Part shown: positions 7,349 to 18,861 of the stretch, piece after piece | Layout: every line of letters begins with the position of its first letter | How positions within the stretch are numbered: the stretch's first letter is position 1 | Assembly (NCBI GenBank): GCA_025965275.1 | Contig: JAOPXG010000110.1 | Span: 1 to 32,255, forward strand | Direction of reading: 5' to 3' | DNA from: Nocardioides sp. | GTDB lineage: Bacteria > Actinomycetota > Actinomycetes > Propionibacteriales > Nocardioidaceae | DNA length: 32,255 nt | Program-made: the position numbers and the translations under genes | The notes under the pieces: generated by a model | Told to the model about the DNA's origin: nothing | Database searches by the model: none | Seen by the model: the letters and a program-made list of their open reading frames with translations, nothing else

Positions 7349-7732
7349 TCAGAACGCCTGTGGTCCGAACCGGTACGCCGCCAGCACGACGCACATGACG
7401 ACGACCGCCAGGGAGCGCAGGGCGTCGGGCAGGAACTCCCGGCGGCGGATGTGGACGGCGGTGGCGCCGGTCATCCCGAGGGCCAGGCAGCTCGCGGCCA
7501 CCGGGGACAGGACCGGCACGATGTCCAGCAGCGGCGGCACGACCAGGCCGACCGCCCCCAGCAGCTCGGCGATCCCGATCAGCCGGATCTGCTCCTGCGA
7601 GAACTCCCGCGCCCAGCCCATGCCCGCGGCGACCAGCCGGTCGCGCGGGGTCGTCAGCTTGAGCAGGCCGGTGCCGACGAAGATGGCCGCCAGGAAGCCG
7701 GCCAGGATCCAGAGCAGGGTGTTGGGTTCCAC
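7349..7732 (-). CDS. DoxX-family membrane protein
   Basis: A protein of about 127 residues with four hydrophobic segments: LLWILAGFLAAIFVGTGLLKL, IGIAELLGAVGLVVPPLL, LSPVAASCLALGMTGATAVHI and LRSLAVVVMCVVLAAY. The phrases LLKLTTPRDRL, GIAELLGAVGL and HIRRREF are typical of DoxX/DoxD-like proteins of actinobacteria. Its role is unknown; some relatives take part in redox or quinone-linked membrane complexes. The GTG at 7732 is chosen because TACCTT ends exactly 7 bases before it; a TTG at 7741 is an alternative. It lies between the ROK regulator and the amidase on the same strand. Confidence 0.8.
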   Translation of the reverse strand: MEPNTLLWILAGFLAAIFVGTGLLKLTTPRDRLVAAGMGWAREFSQEQIRLIGIAELLGAVGLVVPPLLDIVPVLSPVAASCLALGMTGATAVHIRRREFLPDALRSLAVVVMCVVLAAYRFGPQAF

Positions 7733-7739
7733 GGGGGTC

Positions 7740-7745
7740 AAGGTA
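7740..7745 (-). promoter_or_regulatory. -10 box of leaderless doxX-like gene
   Basis: TACCTT on the minus strand ends 7 bases before the GTG at 7732. It supports that start over the TTG at 7741, which would lie inside the box. Confidence 0.42.
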
Positions 7746-7760
7746 CGGGGTCCGCCGGCG

Positions 7761-8963
7761 TCAGCCGGTGGCGGCGAGGCGGGCGTCGACCGCGAGCGGG
7801 CTGAGCACGTGGTCGAGGGCCAGCGCGGCGCAGCCGACCACGCCGGCGCGGTCGCCGTGGGTCGCCGCGAGGAACTGCAGGTCGCGGGTGGCCAGCGGGG
7901 CCGACCTCCGGTAGACGCTCTCGCGCACGCCCGCGACGTAGAAGTCGAACGCCGCGGCCATGTCGCCGCCGATCACGACGGCGGCGGGGTTGAGCAGGTT
8001 GATGGCGACGGCGAGCACCTCGCCGAGCTCACGGCCGCTGTCGCGGAGCAGGCCGCGGGCGAACGAGTCGCCCTGGAGGGCGAGCGCGACGAGGTCGCGC
8101 ACGTGGCCGACGGGCTGGCCGGCCTCGGCCATCCTGGCCACCAGCGCCCACCCGGCGGCGATCGTCTCGAGGCATCCGGTCGCACCGCACCGGCAGGGCA
8201 GCTCGCCGGCCGCGTCGACGATGGTGTGCCCGATCTCGCCGGCCGCGCCCAGGCTGCCGCTCAGCACCCGGCCGTCGGCCACGATGCCGAGCCCGAGCCC
8301 GGTGGACGCCTTCACGACGAGGACGTCGTCGAGCGAGCCGGCCCCGCCGAGCAGCTCCGAGCGGGCCAGCACGTCCGCGTCGTTCGCCACGAAGAGCGGC
8401 GCCTCGCCCAGGCCGGCGAAGAACGGCGCGAGCTCGACGCCGTCCCATCCCGACATCACCGGCGAGCCGATGCTCAGGCCACGCACCGGGTCGAGCGTGC
8501 CGGGCAGGCTGAGCCCGATGCCGAGGATCGGCGGTTGCCCAGAATCGGACTGAGCGCCGTCGAGGAGCGTGCGGAGCCGCTCGACGATCTGGGGCATCAG
8601 GTCGTCGGGACCGACCCCGACCTCGTGGTCGCGCGAGTCGGAGGTGAGCTCCTGGCCGTCGAGGTCGAGCACGGCCAGCTGGCTGCGCGACCGGCCGATG
8701 GCGACGGCGAGGACGACCGCGGCGTCCTTGTTGAAGACCAGGGCGCCGGGCGGGCGGCCGCCGGTGGAGGCGAGCTCCTCGCCGAGGAGGAGCAGCCCGG
8801 CGGCGGTCAGCGACGAGACCCGCGCGGTCACGGCGGTGCGCGAGAGGCCGGTCAGCAGCCGCAGCTGGGACCGCGTGCTGGCCCGCCCCGAACGCACGAG
8901 CTCGAGCAGCTCGCCGGCCGTGGCAGGCGCGGTCGTCTCGCGGGTCTCGACCAACTCGATCAC
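7761..8963 (-). CDS. ROK-family transcriptional regulator
   Basis: A 400-residue ROK repressor. Residues about 16-62 form a winged helix-turn-helix (STRSQLRLLTGLSRTAVTARVSSLTAAGLL); the rest is a sugar-kinase-like domain with the ATPase-like fold, FVANDADVLA (about 191-200), EIGHTIVD (H246) and the zinc motif CRCGATGCLE (C257, C259, C264). Such proteins bind a sugar or sugar phosphate and control carbon use. The divergent arrangement with zwf-edd-eda, sharing an 87-base intergenic region, makes control of the Entner-Doudoroff operon likely; this is inference. The GTG start has TATGCT ending 6 bases upstream and no ribosome site. Confidence 0.9.
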   Translation of the reverse strand: MIELVETRETTAPATAGELLELVRSGRASTRSQLRLLTGLSRTAVTARVSSLTAAGLLLLGEELASTGGRPPGALVFNKDAAVVLAVAIGRSRSQLAVLDLDGQELTSDSRDHEVGVGPDDLMPQIVERLRTLLDGAQSDSGQPPILGIGLSLPGTLDPVRGLSIGSPVMSGWDGVELAPFFAGLGEAPLFVANDADVLARSELLGGAGSLDDVLVVKASTGLGLGIVADGRVLSGSLGAAGEIGHTIVDAAGELPCRCGATGCLETIAAGWALVARMAEAGQPVGHVRDLVALALQGDSFARGLLRDSGRELGEVLAVAINLLNPAAVVIGGDMAAAFDFYVAGVRESVYRRSAPLATRDLQFLAATHGDRAGVVGCAALALDHVLSPLAVDARLAATG

Positions 8964-8969
8964 GGAGTG

Positions 8970-8975
8970 AGCATA
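8970..8975 (-). promoter_or_regulatory. -10 box of leaderless ROK regulator promoter
   Basis: TATGCT on the minus strand fits TANNNT and ends 6 bases before the GTG of the regulator. No Shine-Dalgarno sequence lies between. Confidence 0.5.
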
Positions 8976-9011
8976 ATCGGACCTACTTTGACCTTGAAAA
9001 AACCTTACTTA

Positions 9012-9032
9012 GACTTGTATCGATCCAAAGTC
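9012..9032. promoter_or_regulatory. Candidate operator between ROK regulator and zwf
   Basis: GACTT (9012-9016) and AAGTC (9028-9032) form an inverted repeat with 11 bases between, around an ATCGAT core. The dyad covers the presumed -35 of zwf (TTGTAT, 9015-9020), where a repressor would block transcription. The intergenic region is unusually AT-rich for this genome. The link to the ROK protein is inferred from position only. Confidence 0.35.
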
Positions 9033-9043
9033 GTCCCTACCGT
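9015..9043 (+). promoter_or_regulatory. Leaderless zwf promoter
   Basis: TTGTAT (9015-9020) and TACCGT (9038-9043) are 17 bases apart, and the second box ends 7 bases before the ATG at 9051. There is no Shine-Dalgarno sequence. This layout predicts a leaderless zwf-edd-eda transcript. Confidence 0.5.
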
Positions 9044-9050
9044 GGATGCC

Positions 9051-12407
<3,357 letters not shown>

Positions 12408-12424
<17 letters not shown>

Positions 12425-13040
12425 GATGTCCGTCCTCGACGTCGTGCCGGTGATGCCGGTGGTCGTCGTCGACTCCGCCACCGATGCCGTGTCGATCGCC
12501 AAGGCCCTCGTCGCCGGAGGGCTGCCCGCCATCGAGCTGACACTGCGCACCCCCGCGGCCCTCGATGCGATCCGCGCGATCGTCGACGAGGTGCCGGGGA
12601 TCCTGGTCGGTGCCGGCACCATCGTGAAGCCCGGCCAGGCCAAGCTGGCCATGGGCGCCGGCGCGCAGTTCCTCGTCTCCCCCGGCGTGACCGGCTCGAT
12701 GCTGCACGCCATGCAGGACACGGGCCTGCCGTTCCTGCCGGGCACGGCCACCGTCTCCGAGGCGATGGCCGCGCTGGAGGCGGGCATCACCGAGCTGAAG
12801 TTCTTCCCGGCGGAGGCGTCGGGCGGCGTGGCCTTCCTCAAGGCGATCGCCTCGCCCGTGCCGGCCGCGCGGTTCTGTCCGACCGGCGGGATCACGGCCG
12901 CCTCGGCTCCGTCGTACCTCGCGCTGCCCAACGTGGGTTGCGTCGGCGGCTCCTGGCTGACCCCGGCCGACGCCGTCGCGTCCGGGGACTGGGACCGGAT
13001 CACCACCCTCGCCGCGGAGGCCGCAGCTCTGGTTCCCTGA
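12408..13040 (+). CDS. eda: 2-keto-3-deoxy-6-phosphogluconate aldolase
   Basis: Eda cleaves KDPG to pyruvate and glyceraldehyde-3-phosphate, finishing the Entner-Doudoroff pathway. With the TTG start the protein has 210 residues (204 from the ATG at 12426). IELTLRT carries catalytic Glu43, GAGTI follows, and [12 protein letters not shown] carries the Schiff-base Lys131 (E45 and K133 in E. coli). ARFCPTGGI is the phosphate-binding loop. The gene overlaps edd by 17 bases, consistent with coupled translation. It is the last gene of the zwf-edd-eda operon; the next gene starts 5 bases later and may be read from the same transcript. Confidence 0.95.
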
Positions 13041-13045
13041 CGCTC

Positions 13046-13876
13046 GTGCGCGAGTACGACGTCAGCCTGCCGAGCCACCCGGTCCACGTCCTCGAGTGGG
13101 GACCGCCGGACGGGCGGCTGGTGGTGGCGCTGCACGGCTTCCCCGACACCGCGTGGACGTGGCGCCGGGTCGCACCGCTGCTCGCCGAGCGCGGGCTCCG
13201 GGTCGCGGCGCCGTTCCTGCGCGGCTACGCCCCGTCGGGGATCCCGGCCGATGGCGACTACTCGGTGCGGGCGCTGGTCGGTGACGCGTTCGCCCTGCAC
13301 ACGGCCCTCGGTGGGGGCGCGGACGCCGTCCTCCTCGGCCACGACTGGGGCGCGATCACGACCAACGCGGTCGCGGCCGACCCGGCGTCGCCGTACGGCA
13401 GGCACGTCGCGCTGGCGGTGCCGCCGTTCTCCTCCATGAACCCGACGCGCGCGACCTTCGGCACCTGGGCGGGCGCGGTGGTGCGGCAGCCGCTGCACTC
13501 CTGGTACATCGCCTACAACCAGGTGCCCGGTCTCGCGGAGCGTCGCTTCGACCGGCTCGCCGCGCGGCTGTGGCGCTCGTGGTCCCCGGGGTACGACGCG
13601 ACCGAGGAGCTCGCCCTGCTGCGCGACGCGGTCCCGAACCATGCGCACGCGCGGGCGGCCGTGTCGTACTACCGGGCGATGCTCGACAGCGGCATCAAGC
13701 CGGCCCTGGCCGAGCCCGTCCACCCGCTGCTGGTCCTCCACGGGGCGGGCGACCGGTGCCTGGAGCCGCGCCTCGCCCGGCTCGCCGGCGCGACGCTCAT
13801 CGCGGGCGCGGGGCACTTCCTCCAGCTCGAGCAGCCCGGCGCGGTCGCCGAGGCGGTGCTCAGCTTCGTCGCCTGA
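13046..13876 (+). CDS. Alpha/beta hydrolase, epoxide-hydrolase-like
   Basis: A 276-residue alpha/beta hydrolase. The nucleophile elbow GHDWG has aspartate (D100) rather than serine, and the oxyanion motif HGFPDTAWTW (H30 on) is the HGxP type; both are features of epoxide hydrolases and haloalkane dehalogenases. The charge-relay acid is probably D236 (GAGDRCLEP) and the base H257 (GAGHFLQLEQP). The HGFP motif favours epoxide hydrolase. The GTG at 13046 is the most reasonable start, 5 bases after the eda stop; a ribosome site is weak, suggesting coupling. The last 17 bases overlap the 3' end of the convergent tag gene. Confidence 0.82.
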   Translation: MREYDVSLPSHPVHVLEWGPPDGRLVVALHGFPDTAWTWRRVAPLLAERGLRVAAPFLRGYAPSGIPADGDYSVRALVGDAFALHTALGGGADAVLLGHDWGAITTNAVAADPASPYGRHVALAVPPFSSMNPTRATFGTWAGAVVRQPLHSWYIAYNQVPGLAERRFDRLAARLWRSWSPGYDATEELALLRDAVPNHAHARAAVSYYRAMLDSGIKPALAEPVHPLLVLHGAGDRCLEPRLARLAGATLIAGAGHFLQLEQPGAVAEAVLSFVA

Positions 13877-14432
13877 AGCACCCCACCAGGTGCGGGTCGA
13901 AGATCCCGATCGCCTCCATCAGGGCGTACATCGTGGTCGGGCCGACGAACACGAAGCCGCGCTTCTTGAGCTCCGTGGAGAGCGCCTTCGACTCCGGGGA
14001 CATCGTCGCCATCTCGCCGGTGTCGCCCGGCGCCGGCGGGACCTCGGGGGCGAACGACAGGACGAACGCCTCCAGGCCCTCGCGCTCGCGGAGCGTCACC
14101 GTCGCCCGGGCGTTGGTGATCGTGGCCTGGATCTTCAACCGGTTGCGCACGATGCGGGCGTCGTCCATCAGCCGCGCGAAGTCGGCGTCGTCGAAGGCGG
14201 CGATCGCCTCGGCGTCGAAGTCGTGGAACGCCTCGCGGAACGCCGGGCGCTTGTTGAGGATCGTCGACCACGACAGCCCGGACTGGAACGCCTCGAGCGT
14301 CAGCCGCTCCAGGTAGCTCGCCTCGCCGTGGACCCGGTTGCCCCACTCGGCGTCGTGGTAGTCGCGCATCACGCCGGGCCCGCCCGCCCACGGGCAGCGG
14401 GTGAGGCCGTCGTCGCCGGTCACGGGTCGCAT
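13860..14432 (-). CDS. tag: DNA-3-methyladenine glycosylase I
   Basis: Tag removes 3-methyladenine from alkylated DNA in base-excision repair. The 190-residue protein has the family hallmarks: RCPWAGG with the N-terminal zinc cysteine, MRDYHDAEWGNRVHGE with zinc histidine and base-pocket residues, FQSGLSWSTILNKRPAFREAF (helix-hairpin-helix region), RNRLKIQATITNA, and FVGPTTMYALMEAIGIFDPHLVGC with the C-terminal zinc His and Cys. The ATG at 14432 is preceded by GGGAGG at 8 bases. The 3' end overlaps the epoxide-hydrolase-like gene by 17 bases. A palindromic repeat lies in the 80 bases between it and the upstream pirin gene. Confidence 0.95.
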   Translation of the reverse strand: MRPVTGDDGLTRCPWAGGPGVMRDYHDAEWGNRVHGEASYLERLTLEAFQSGLSWSTILNKRPAFREAFHDFDAEAIAAFDDADFARLMDDARIVRNRLKIQATITNARATVTLREREGLEAFVLSFAPEVPPAPGDTGEMATMSPESKALSTELKKRGFVFVGPTTMYALMEAIGIFDPHLVGCFRRRS

Positions 14433-14462
14433 GCGGTCATCCTCCCGGACGCCGCCGACAGG

Positions 14463-14501
14463 GGTGGTTTCGAGGCTCGCTTCGCTCGCACCTCAACCAC
14501 C
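14463..14501. repeat. REP-like palindromic repeat, copy 1 (between pirin and tag)
   Basis: GGTGGTT (14463-14469) pairs with AACCACC (14495-14501), and the next GAGG with CCTC, enclosing a loop with CTCGCTTCGCTCG. The outer arms GGTTTCGAG and CCTCAACCACCGGG are shared with the repeat inside hmgA at 19820-19856, while the loops differ. It could act as a transcription end or message stabiliser between pirin and tag, or be a mobile REP-type element. Confidence 0.75.
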
Positions 14502-14512
14502 GGGTCGTTTCG

Positions 14513-15484
14513 CTAGCGGCGCTCCTTGAGCCTCGCGTTGGGCAGCGGCGGGGCCGGGATGGGCGGGAGGTGGTCGCCGACCGGGATGCCGAACCAGCCG
14601 TCGGTGAGGTGCCCGTCGACGATCTGGGCCTGCCACTCGGTGCGCCAGGCGACGACCTCCTCGTGGGTGCGGGCCACGATGTTCCACCACATAACGATGG
14701 ACTCGCCGAACGGCGCGCCGCCGAGCAGGAGCAGTCGGACCGGTTCGTCGTACGACGTGATCTCGAGCGTCGCGCTGCCGGGCGGGACGTAGGCGAGGTC
14801 GTGCTGCTTGGTCTCGACGCCCGCCACCGAGAGGACGCCGGTGTCGACCAGGACGCCGTGCTCGAAGGTCGCGTCCACATCGAGCGCCAGCGTGGTCCGC
14901 GGCGAGAGCAGCAGCTCAGCGCCGAGCAGCGGCGTGTACGTCGGGACCGGCGACGTGTCGCCCAGCAGCGAGCCGAGGAAGACCCGCGCCTCCCAGCCGT
15001 CGCCGGTCACCGGCGTCGGTGCGTGGTGGGCGAAGCCCGGCTCGGTGTGCCGGTCGCTGTCGGGCAGCGCCACCCAGAGCTGCGCGCCGTGGAGGGTCGT
15101 GGTGGTGGCCGGCGAGACCTCGGAGTGGCTGATCCCGCGGCCCGCGGTCATCAGGTTCACCTCGCCCGGCCGCACCATCGCGTGGGTGCCGGCGCTGTCG
15201 CGGTGCTCGACCTCGCCGGTGAACAGCCAGCTCACCGTCTGCAGCCCGGTGTGCGGGTGCGGGGCGACCGACATGCCGCCGGAGTCCGCGACCTCGTCCG
15301 GCCCGTAGTGGTCGACGAAGCACCAGGCGCCGATGAGCGACCGGTGCCGCTGCGGGAGGGTACGGCGCACGTGCATCGCCCGCGGCCCGCCCAGCGGGAC
15401 CTCGCGCGGCGTCATGATCTCGACGGACCCGGTGACCCTGCCCGCGGCGGTGACCTCGTCCGGTCTCTCCTCGAGGTTGCTCAC
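14513..15484 (-). CDS. Pirin family protein
   Basis: This 323-residue bicupin has the pirin metal motif HPHTGLQTVSWLFTGEVEHRDSAG (two histidines of the metal site) and MTAGRGISHSEVS (further His and Glu ligands) in the N-terminal cupin, and YVPPGSATLEI and LLLLGGAPFGESIVMWWNIVA in the C-terminal cupin. Pirins bind iron; some are quercetin dioxygenases, others redox-sensing cofactors, and the role here is not known. The start VSNLEERPDEV at 15484 resembles other actinobacterial pirins; a GTG at 15520 would add 12 residues. The gene lies 45 bases downstream of the molybdopterin oxidoreductase gene on the same strand. Confidence 0.9.
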   Translation of the reverse strand: MSNLEERPDEVTAAGRVTGSVEIMTPREVPLGGPRAMHVRRTLPQRHRSLIGAWCFVDHYGPDEVADSGGMSVAPHPHTGLQTVSWLFTGEVEHRDSAGTHAMVRPGEVNLMTAGRGISHSEVSPATTTTLHGAQLWVALPDSDRHTEPGFAHHAPTPVTGDGWEARVFLGSLLGDTSPVPTYTPLLGAELLLSPRTTLALDVDATFEHGVLVDTGVLSVAGVETKQHDLAYVPPGSATLEITSYDEPVRLLLLGGAPFGESIVMWWNIVARTHEEVVAWRTEWQAQIVDGHLTDGWFGIPVGDHLPPIPAPPLPNARLKERR

Positions 15485-15529
15485 CTGCTCATTGTGGGCG
15501 GTTCCGATGCGATCGACCACCGGCCGGCG

Positions 15530-17917
15530 TCAGCTGAGGTGGAACGGCTCGACGTGCCGCTTCTCCTCGTCGCCACGTCCGTTCTCGGCGGCACCGGACG
15601 GCTCGCTCAGCTCGGGTCGACCCTCGCCCGGCTGCTCCCCGACCACCGCCTCGAGCCGGACGATGACCGACTTGAAAGCCGGCTGGTTGCTGCCCTCGGC
15701 CTTCGAGTTGAGCGGCACCAGCGCGTTCGTCTCGGGGTAGTACGCGCCCGTGCAGCCCCGCGGTGTGTCGTACGAAACCACCCGGAACCGCGGCGCCCGC
15801 CGCTCCGAACCGTCCTCCCACTCACTGACGATGTCGACGATCTGGCCTTCCTCGAGGCCCAGCCCCACGATGTCGTCGGGGTTCACGAAGACCACCCGGC
15901 GACCGTTCTTGATGCCGCGGTAGCGGTCGTCGAGGCCGTAGATCGTGGTGTTGAACTGGTCGTGCGAGCGCATCGTCTGGAGCAGGAGTCGGCCCTCGGG
16001 CACGTGCAGCACCTCGGTCGGGCTCACCGTGAAGATCGCGAGGTCTTTCTCGGTGGGGAAGGTTCGGGTGTCGCGCGGGGGGTGCGGCAGCACGAATCCT
16101 CCCGGCTGGTCCACCTTCTCGTCGTAGCCCGCACAGCCGGGCACGACGCGAGCGATCCGGTGTCGGATCTCGGTGTAGTCGTCGCGGAACGCGGCCCACG
16201 GGATGCTGTGCCGGTCACCCAGGGTCGCGAGCGCCATCGAGCAGACGATGTCGACCTCCGACCTGAGATGCGACGAGGCCGGCGGGAGGGGTCCCTGCGA
16301 GGCGTGCACGGCGCAGACCGAGTCCTCGACGGTGACTCGCTGCGGCTGACCGCCGGTGAGGTCCTTCTCGCTGCGTCCGAGCGCCGGCAGGATCAGCGCC
16401 TCGCGGCCGTGGACGACGTGCGAGCGGTTCGGCTTGGTCGAGACGTGCACGGTGAGTTCGGCCTGGCGCAGAGCGTCCTCGGTGACGGCGGTGTCGGACA
16501 TGGCGGCCACGAAGTTGCCGCCCAAGCCGAAGAAGACCTTCGCGTGGCCGTCGCGGAACGCCTTGACGGCCGCGACGGCGTCGAAGCCGTCTTCGCGCGG
16601 CGGCTCGAAGCCGAACTCGTCGCGCAGCGCGTCGAGGAAGTGCCCGGGCGGGCGCTCCCAGATGCCCATGGTCCGGTCACCCTGGACATTGGAGTGGCCG
16701 CGCACCGGGAAGAGACCGGCTCCCGGCTTGCCGATGTTGCCCTGCAGGAAAGCCACGTTGGCGATCTCCTTGACGTTGGCCACGCCGTTCTTGTGCTGGA
16801 CGAGGCCCATCGCCCAGCAGTAGACGGTCTTCCCGGAGGCCGCGATCATCCGGGCCGCCGCCTCGATCTCCACACGCGTCAGCCCCGTCGACGCGAGGAC
16901 GAGGTCCCAGTCCAGCGCCCGCAGGTGGGCGGCGTACTCCTCGAAGCCGAAGGTGTGCTGATCGATGAAGTCCCGGTCGAGCTCGCCCCAGGCCAGCAGC
17001 AGGGACCCGATCGCCTGGAACAAGGCGAGGTCGCCGTTGATCCGCACCGCCAGGTGCAGGTCGGCGATCCCGGTGCCGTGCCCGACCACGCCCTTGGGAC
17101 GCTGGGGGTTCTTGAAGCGGACCAGTCCCGCCTCCTTCAGCGGGTTGATCGCGATGATCTTCGCGCCGTTCTTCTTGGCCTCCTCCAGGGCGGTGAGCAT
17201 CCGGGGGTGGTTGGTGCCCGGGTTCTGCCCGGCGATCACGATCAACTCGGCCTCGAGGACGTCGTCGTAGGAGACGGACGCCTTCCCGATGCCGATCACC
17301 TCGGCGAGACCGACCGAGGTCGACTCGTGGCACATGTTGGAGCAGTCGGGCAGATTGTTGGTGCCGAACGCACGCACGAAGAGCTGGTAGACGAATGCGG
17401 CCTCGTTGGAGGTCTTCCCCGAGGTGTAGAAGACCGCCTCGTCCGGACTGGCCAGCCCGTTCAGGTGGCGCCCGATCAGCTCGAAGGCGCCGTCCCACGA
17501 GATCGGCTCGTAGTGCGTGGCGCCCGCGCGCAGCACCATCGGCTCGGTGATCCGGCCCTGCTGACCCAGCCAGTAGTCGGACTTGTCGGCGAGGTCGGCG
17601 AGTGAGTGCTCGCGGAAGAAGCCCGGCCCGGCCCGGCGCAGGGTCGCCTCCTCGGTGACCGCCTTGGCACCGTTCTCACAGAACTCGGCGGTGTGCCGGT
17701 GCTCGGGATCGGGGTCCGGCCAGGCACAGCCCTGGCAGTCGAAGCCGTCGACCTGGTTGAGCTTGAGCAGGGACTGCGCCGTACGACGGACCCCCATCTG
17801 CTCGAGGGATCGCTTCATGCTCACGGCGACGGCGGTGACTCCTGCCGCGGCGTGGGCGGAGCCCGACACCTCCAGCTCCCGCTCGTCGATATCCCGGCTC
17901 GGTGGCTTGCGGCTCAT
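15530..17917 (-). CDS. FdhF/YdeP-family molybdopterin oxidoreductase
   Basis: A 795-residue protein of the formate dehydrogenase alpha-like YdeP family. Near the N-terminus GFDCQGCAWPD and EFCENGAKA carry cysteines 61, 64 and 80, the family's iron-sulfur or structural cysteines. SNMCHESTSVGL (C196) aligns with the usual position of the Mo-binding Cys/Sec. Other Mo-cofactor motifs are VIAGQNPGTNHPR, QGNIGKPGAGLFPVRGHSNVQGDRTMG and LLLQTMRSHDQFNTTIYG. E. coli YdeP is linked to acid resistance, but its substrate is unsettled; formate is not proven. The ATG at 17917 has GGGGA just upstream. No FdhD or cofactor gene is adjacent. Confidence 0.9.
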   Translation of the reverse strand: MSRKPPSRDIDERELEVSGSAHAAAGVTAVAVSMKRSLEQMGVRRTAQSLLKLNQVDGFDCQGCAWPDPDPEHRHTAEFCENGAKAVTEEATLRRAGPGFFREHSLADLADKSDYWLGQQGRITEPMVLRAGATHYEPISWDGAFELIGRHLNGLASPDEAVFYTSGKTSNEAAFVYQLFVRAFGTNNLPDCSNMCHESTSVGLAEVIGIGKASVSYDDVLEAELIVIAGQNPGTNHPRMLTALEEAKKNGAKIIAINPLKEAGLVRFKNPQRPKGVVGHGTGIADLHLAVRINGDLALFQAIGSLLLAWGELDRDFIDQHTFGFEEYAAHLRALDWDLVLASTGLTRVEIEAAARMIAASGKTVYCWAMGLVQHKNGVANVKEIANVAFLQGNIGKPGAGLFPVRGHSNVQGDRTMGIWERPPGHFLDALRDEFGFEPPREDGFDAVAAVKAFRDGHAKVFFGLGGNFVAAMSDTAVTEDALRQAELTVHVSTKPNRSHVVHGREALILPALGRSEKDLTGGQPQRVTVEDSVCAVHASQGPLPPASSHLRSEVDIVCSMALATLGDRHSIPWAAFRDDYTEIRHRIARVVPGCAGYDEKVDQPGGFVLPHPPRDTRTFPTEKDLAIFTVSPTEVLHVPEGRLLLQTMRSHDQFNTTIYGLDDRYRGIKNGRRVVFVNPDDIVGLGLEEGQIVDIVSEWEDGSERRAPRFRVVSYDTPRGCTGAYYPETNALVPLNSKAEGSNQPAFKSVIVRLEAVVGEQPGEGRPELSEPSGAAENGRGDEEKRHVEPFHLS

Positions 17918-18031
17918 GTCCCCATCCTGTCCCTCGTGGCAAGTGCGCCTCCGTTCTGTACCCGATGTGGCGCTTCACGATGCCGTGTGAATAGCCCGTT
18001 TCGGCCCTGTACCTCGCGGGCAGCGCGCGAC

Positions 18032-18037
18032 TAGGTT
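18032..18037 (+). promoter_or_regulatory. Possible -10 box for the proline-rich membrane protein
   Basis: TAGGTT lies 42 bases before the ATG at 18080 and would give a short leader containing the AGGAG ribosome site at 18068-18072. No clear -35 box was seen. An imperfect dyad, TTGCCAACTGGCCAA, overlaps its 3' side. Confidence 0.3.
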
Positions 18038-18079
18038 GCCAACTGGCCAAGCCTTGAAGAGAGATCCAGGAGTCCCCGG

Positions 18080-18850
18080 ATGTCAACGAACGAGCCACCT
18101 TCCGAGCAGCCGCCCCCGCCGCCCACGTACGGTGAGGCCGCCCCGCCTCCCCCGCCCCCGCCACCACCGCCGTCGTACGGCGATCCCGGCGGCACGCCCC
18201 CGCCGCCCCCGCCCGCTCCGCCAGGACCGGGTGGCGCCTACAGCGCCACCACGGCGTGGAGCTACGGCTGGAACAAGTTCACCGGCAACCTGGGGTCGAT
18301 CCTGATCGCGATCCTGGTGCTGGTGGCGGTCCAGCTCGTGATCACGATCCTCAGCTATGTCGTGAGCGACAGCATCATCATCCGCTGGATCTTCAACCTG
18401 GCCTCGTGGATCATCTCGATGATCATCGGCGCCGGGATCGTCCGCGGCGCCCTCGACATCACCGAGGGCAAGGAGCTCGACCCGAAGACCCTGCTGTCGC
18501 CCCACAAGCTCGGCGAGGTCGTCGTCGCGTCCCTGGTCATCGGCATCGCCACCTTCATCGGCCTGATCCTGTGCGTGATCCCTGGCCTGGTGGTCGCGTT
18601 CTTCACGTCGTTCACGCTGTACTTCCTGATGGACCGGCAGGAGCTCGGCGCGATCGACGCGATCAAGGCGAGCTACGAGTTCACCAAGAGCCACGCCGGC
18701 GAGGTGATCATCTGGTTCCTGCTGAGCATCGCGACCTACTTCGTCGGCTTCCTGATCTGCGGCGTCGGCCTGATCGCGGCCATCCCGGTGATCCTGATCG
18801 GCACGGCGTACACGTACAAGACGCTCACGAACCAGCCGGTCGCTCTCTGA
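18080..18850 (+). CDS. Proline-rich N-terminus plus multi-pass membrane protein, unknown function
   Basis: Residues 1-52 are almost all proline with some G, Y and E, in runs of up to ten prolines, and are surely disordered. The remainder is a membrane domain with five or six hydrophobic segments (from SILIAILVLVAVQLVITILS near 74 to LIAAIPVILIGTAYTY near 240) joined by short charged loops such as DITEGKELDPKTLLSPHKLGE and DRQELGAIDAIKASYEFTKSH. It resembles DUF975-like membrane proteins of actinobacteria with proline-rich tails. The function is not known. The ATG is preceded by AGGAG at 7 bases. It diverges from the YdeP-type gene and converges with hmgA. Confidence 0.82.
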   Translation: MSTNEPPSEQPPPPPTYGEAAPPPPPPPPPPSYGDPGGTPPPPPPAPPGPGGAYSATTAWSYGWNKFTGNLGSILIAILVLVAVQLVITILSYVVSDSIIIRWIFNLASWIISMIIGAGIVRGALDITEGKELDPKTLLSPHKLGEVVVASLVIGIATFIGLILCVIPGLVVAFFTSFTLYFLMDRQELGAIDAIKASYEFTKSHAGEVIIWFLLSIATYFVGFLICGVGLIAAIPVILIGTAYTYKTLTNQPVAL

Positions 18851-18861
18851 CCCACCGAGCG

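Noticed and set aside
14463-14501. CRISPR repeat
   Set aside because: Only two related copies in the window, 5 kb apart, with no spacer array or cas genes.
14570-17605. A 1011-codon plus-strand open frame opposite pirin and the YdeP-type gene
   Set aside because: Its composition (runs of R, G, D, V, H) is that of an antisense frame in GC-rich DNA, and the minus strand carries clear known proteins.
18033-18052. TTGCCAACTGGCCAA as a regulator site
   Set aside because: The dyad is imperfect (mismatches at two of seven pairs) and no regulator is nearby, so it is only mentioned with the promoter box.
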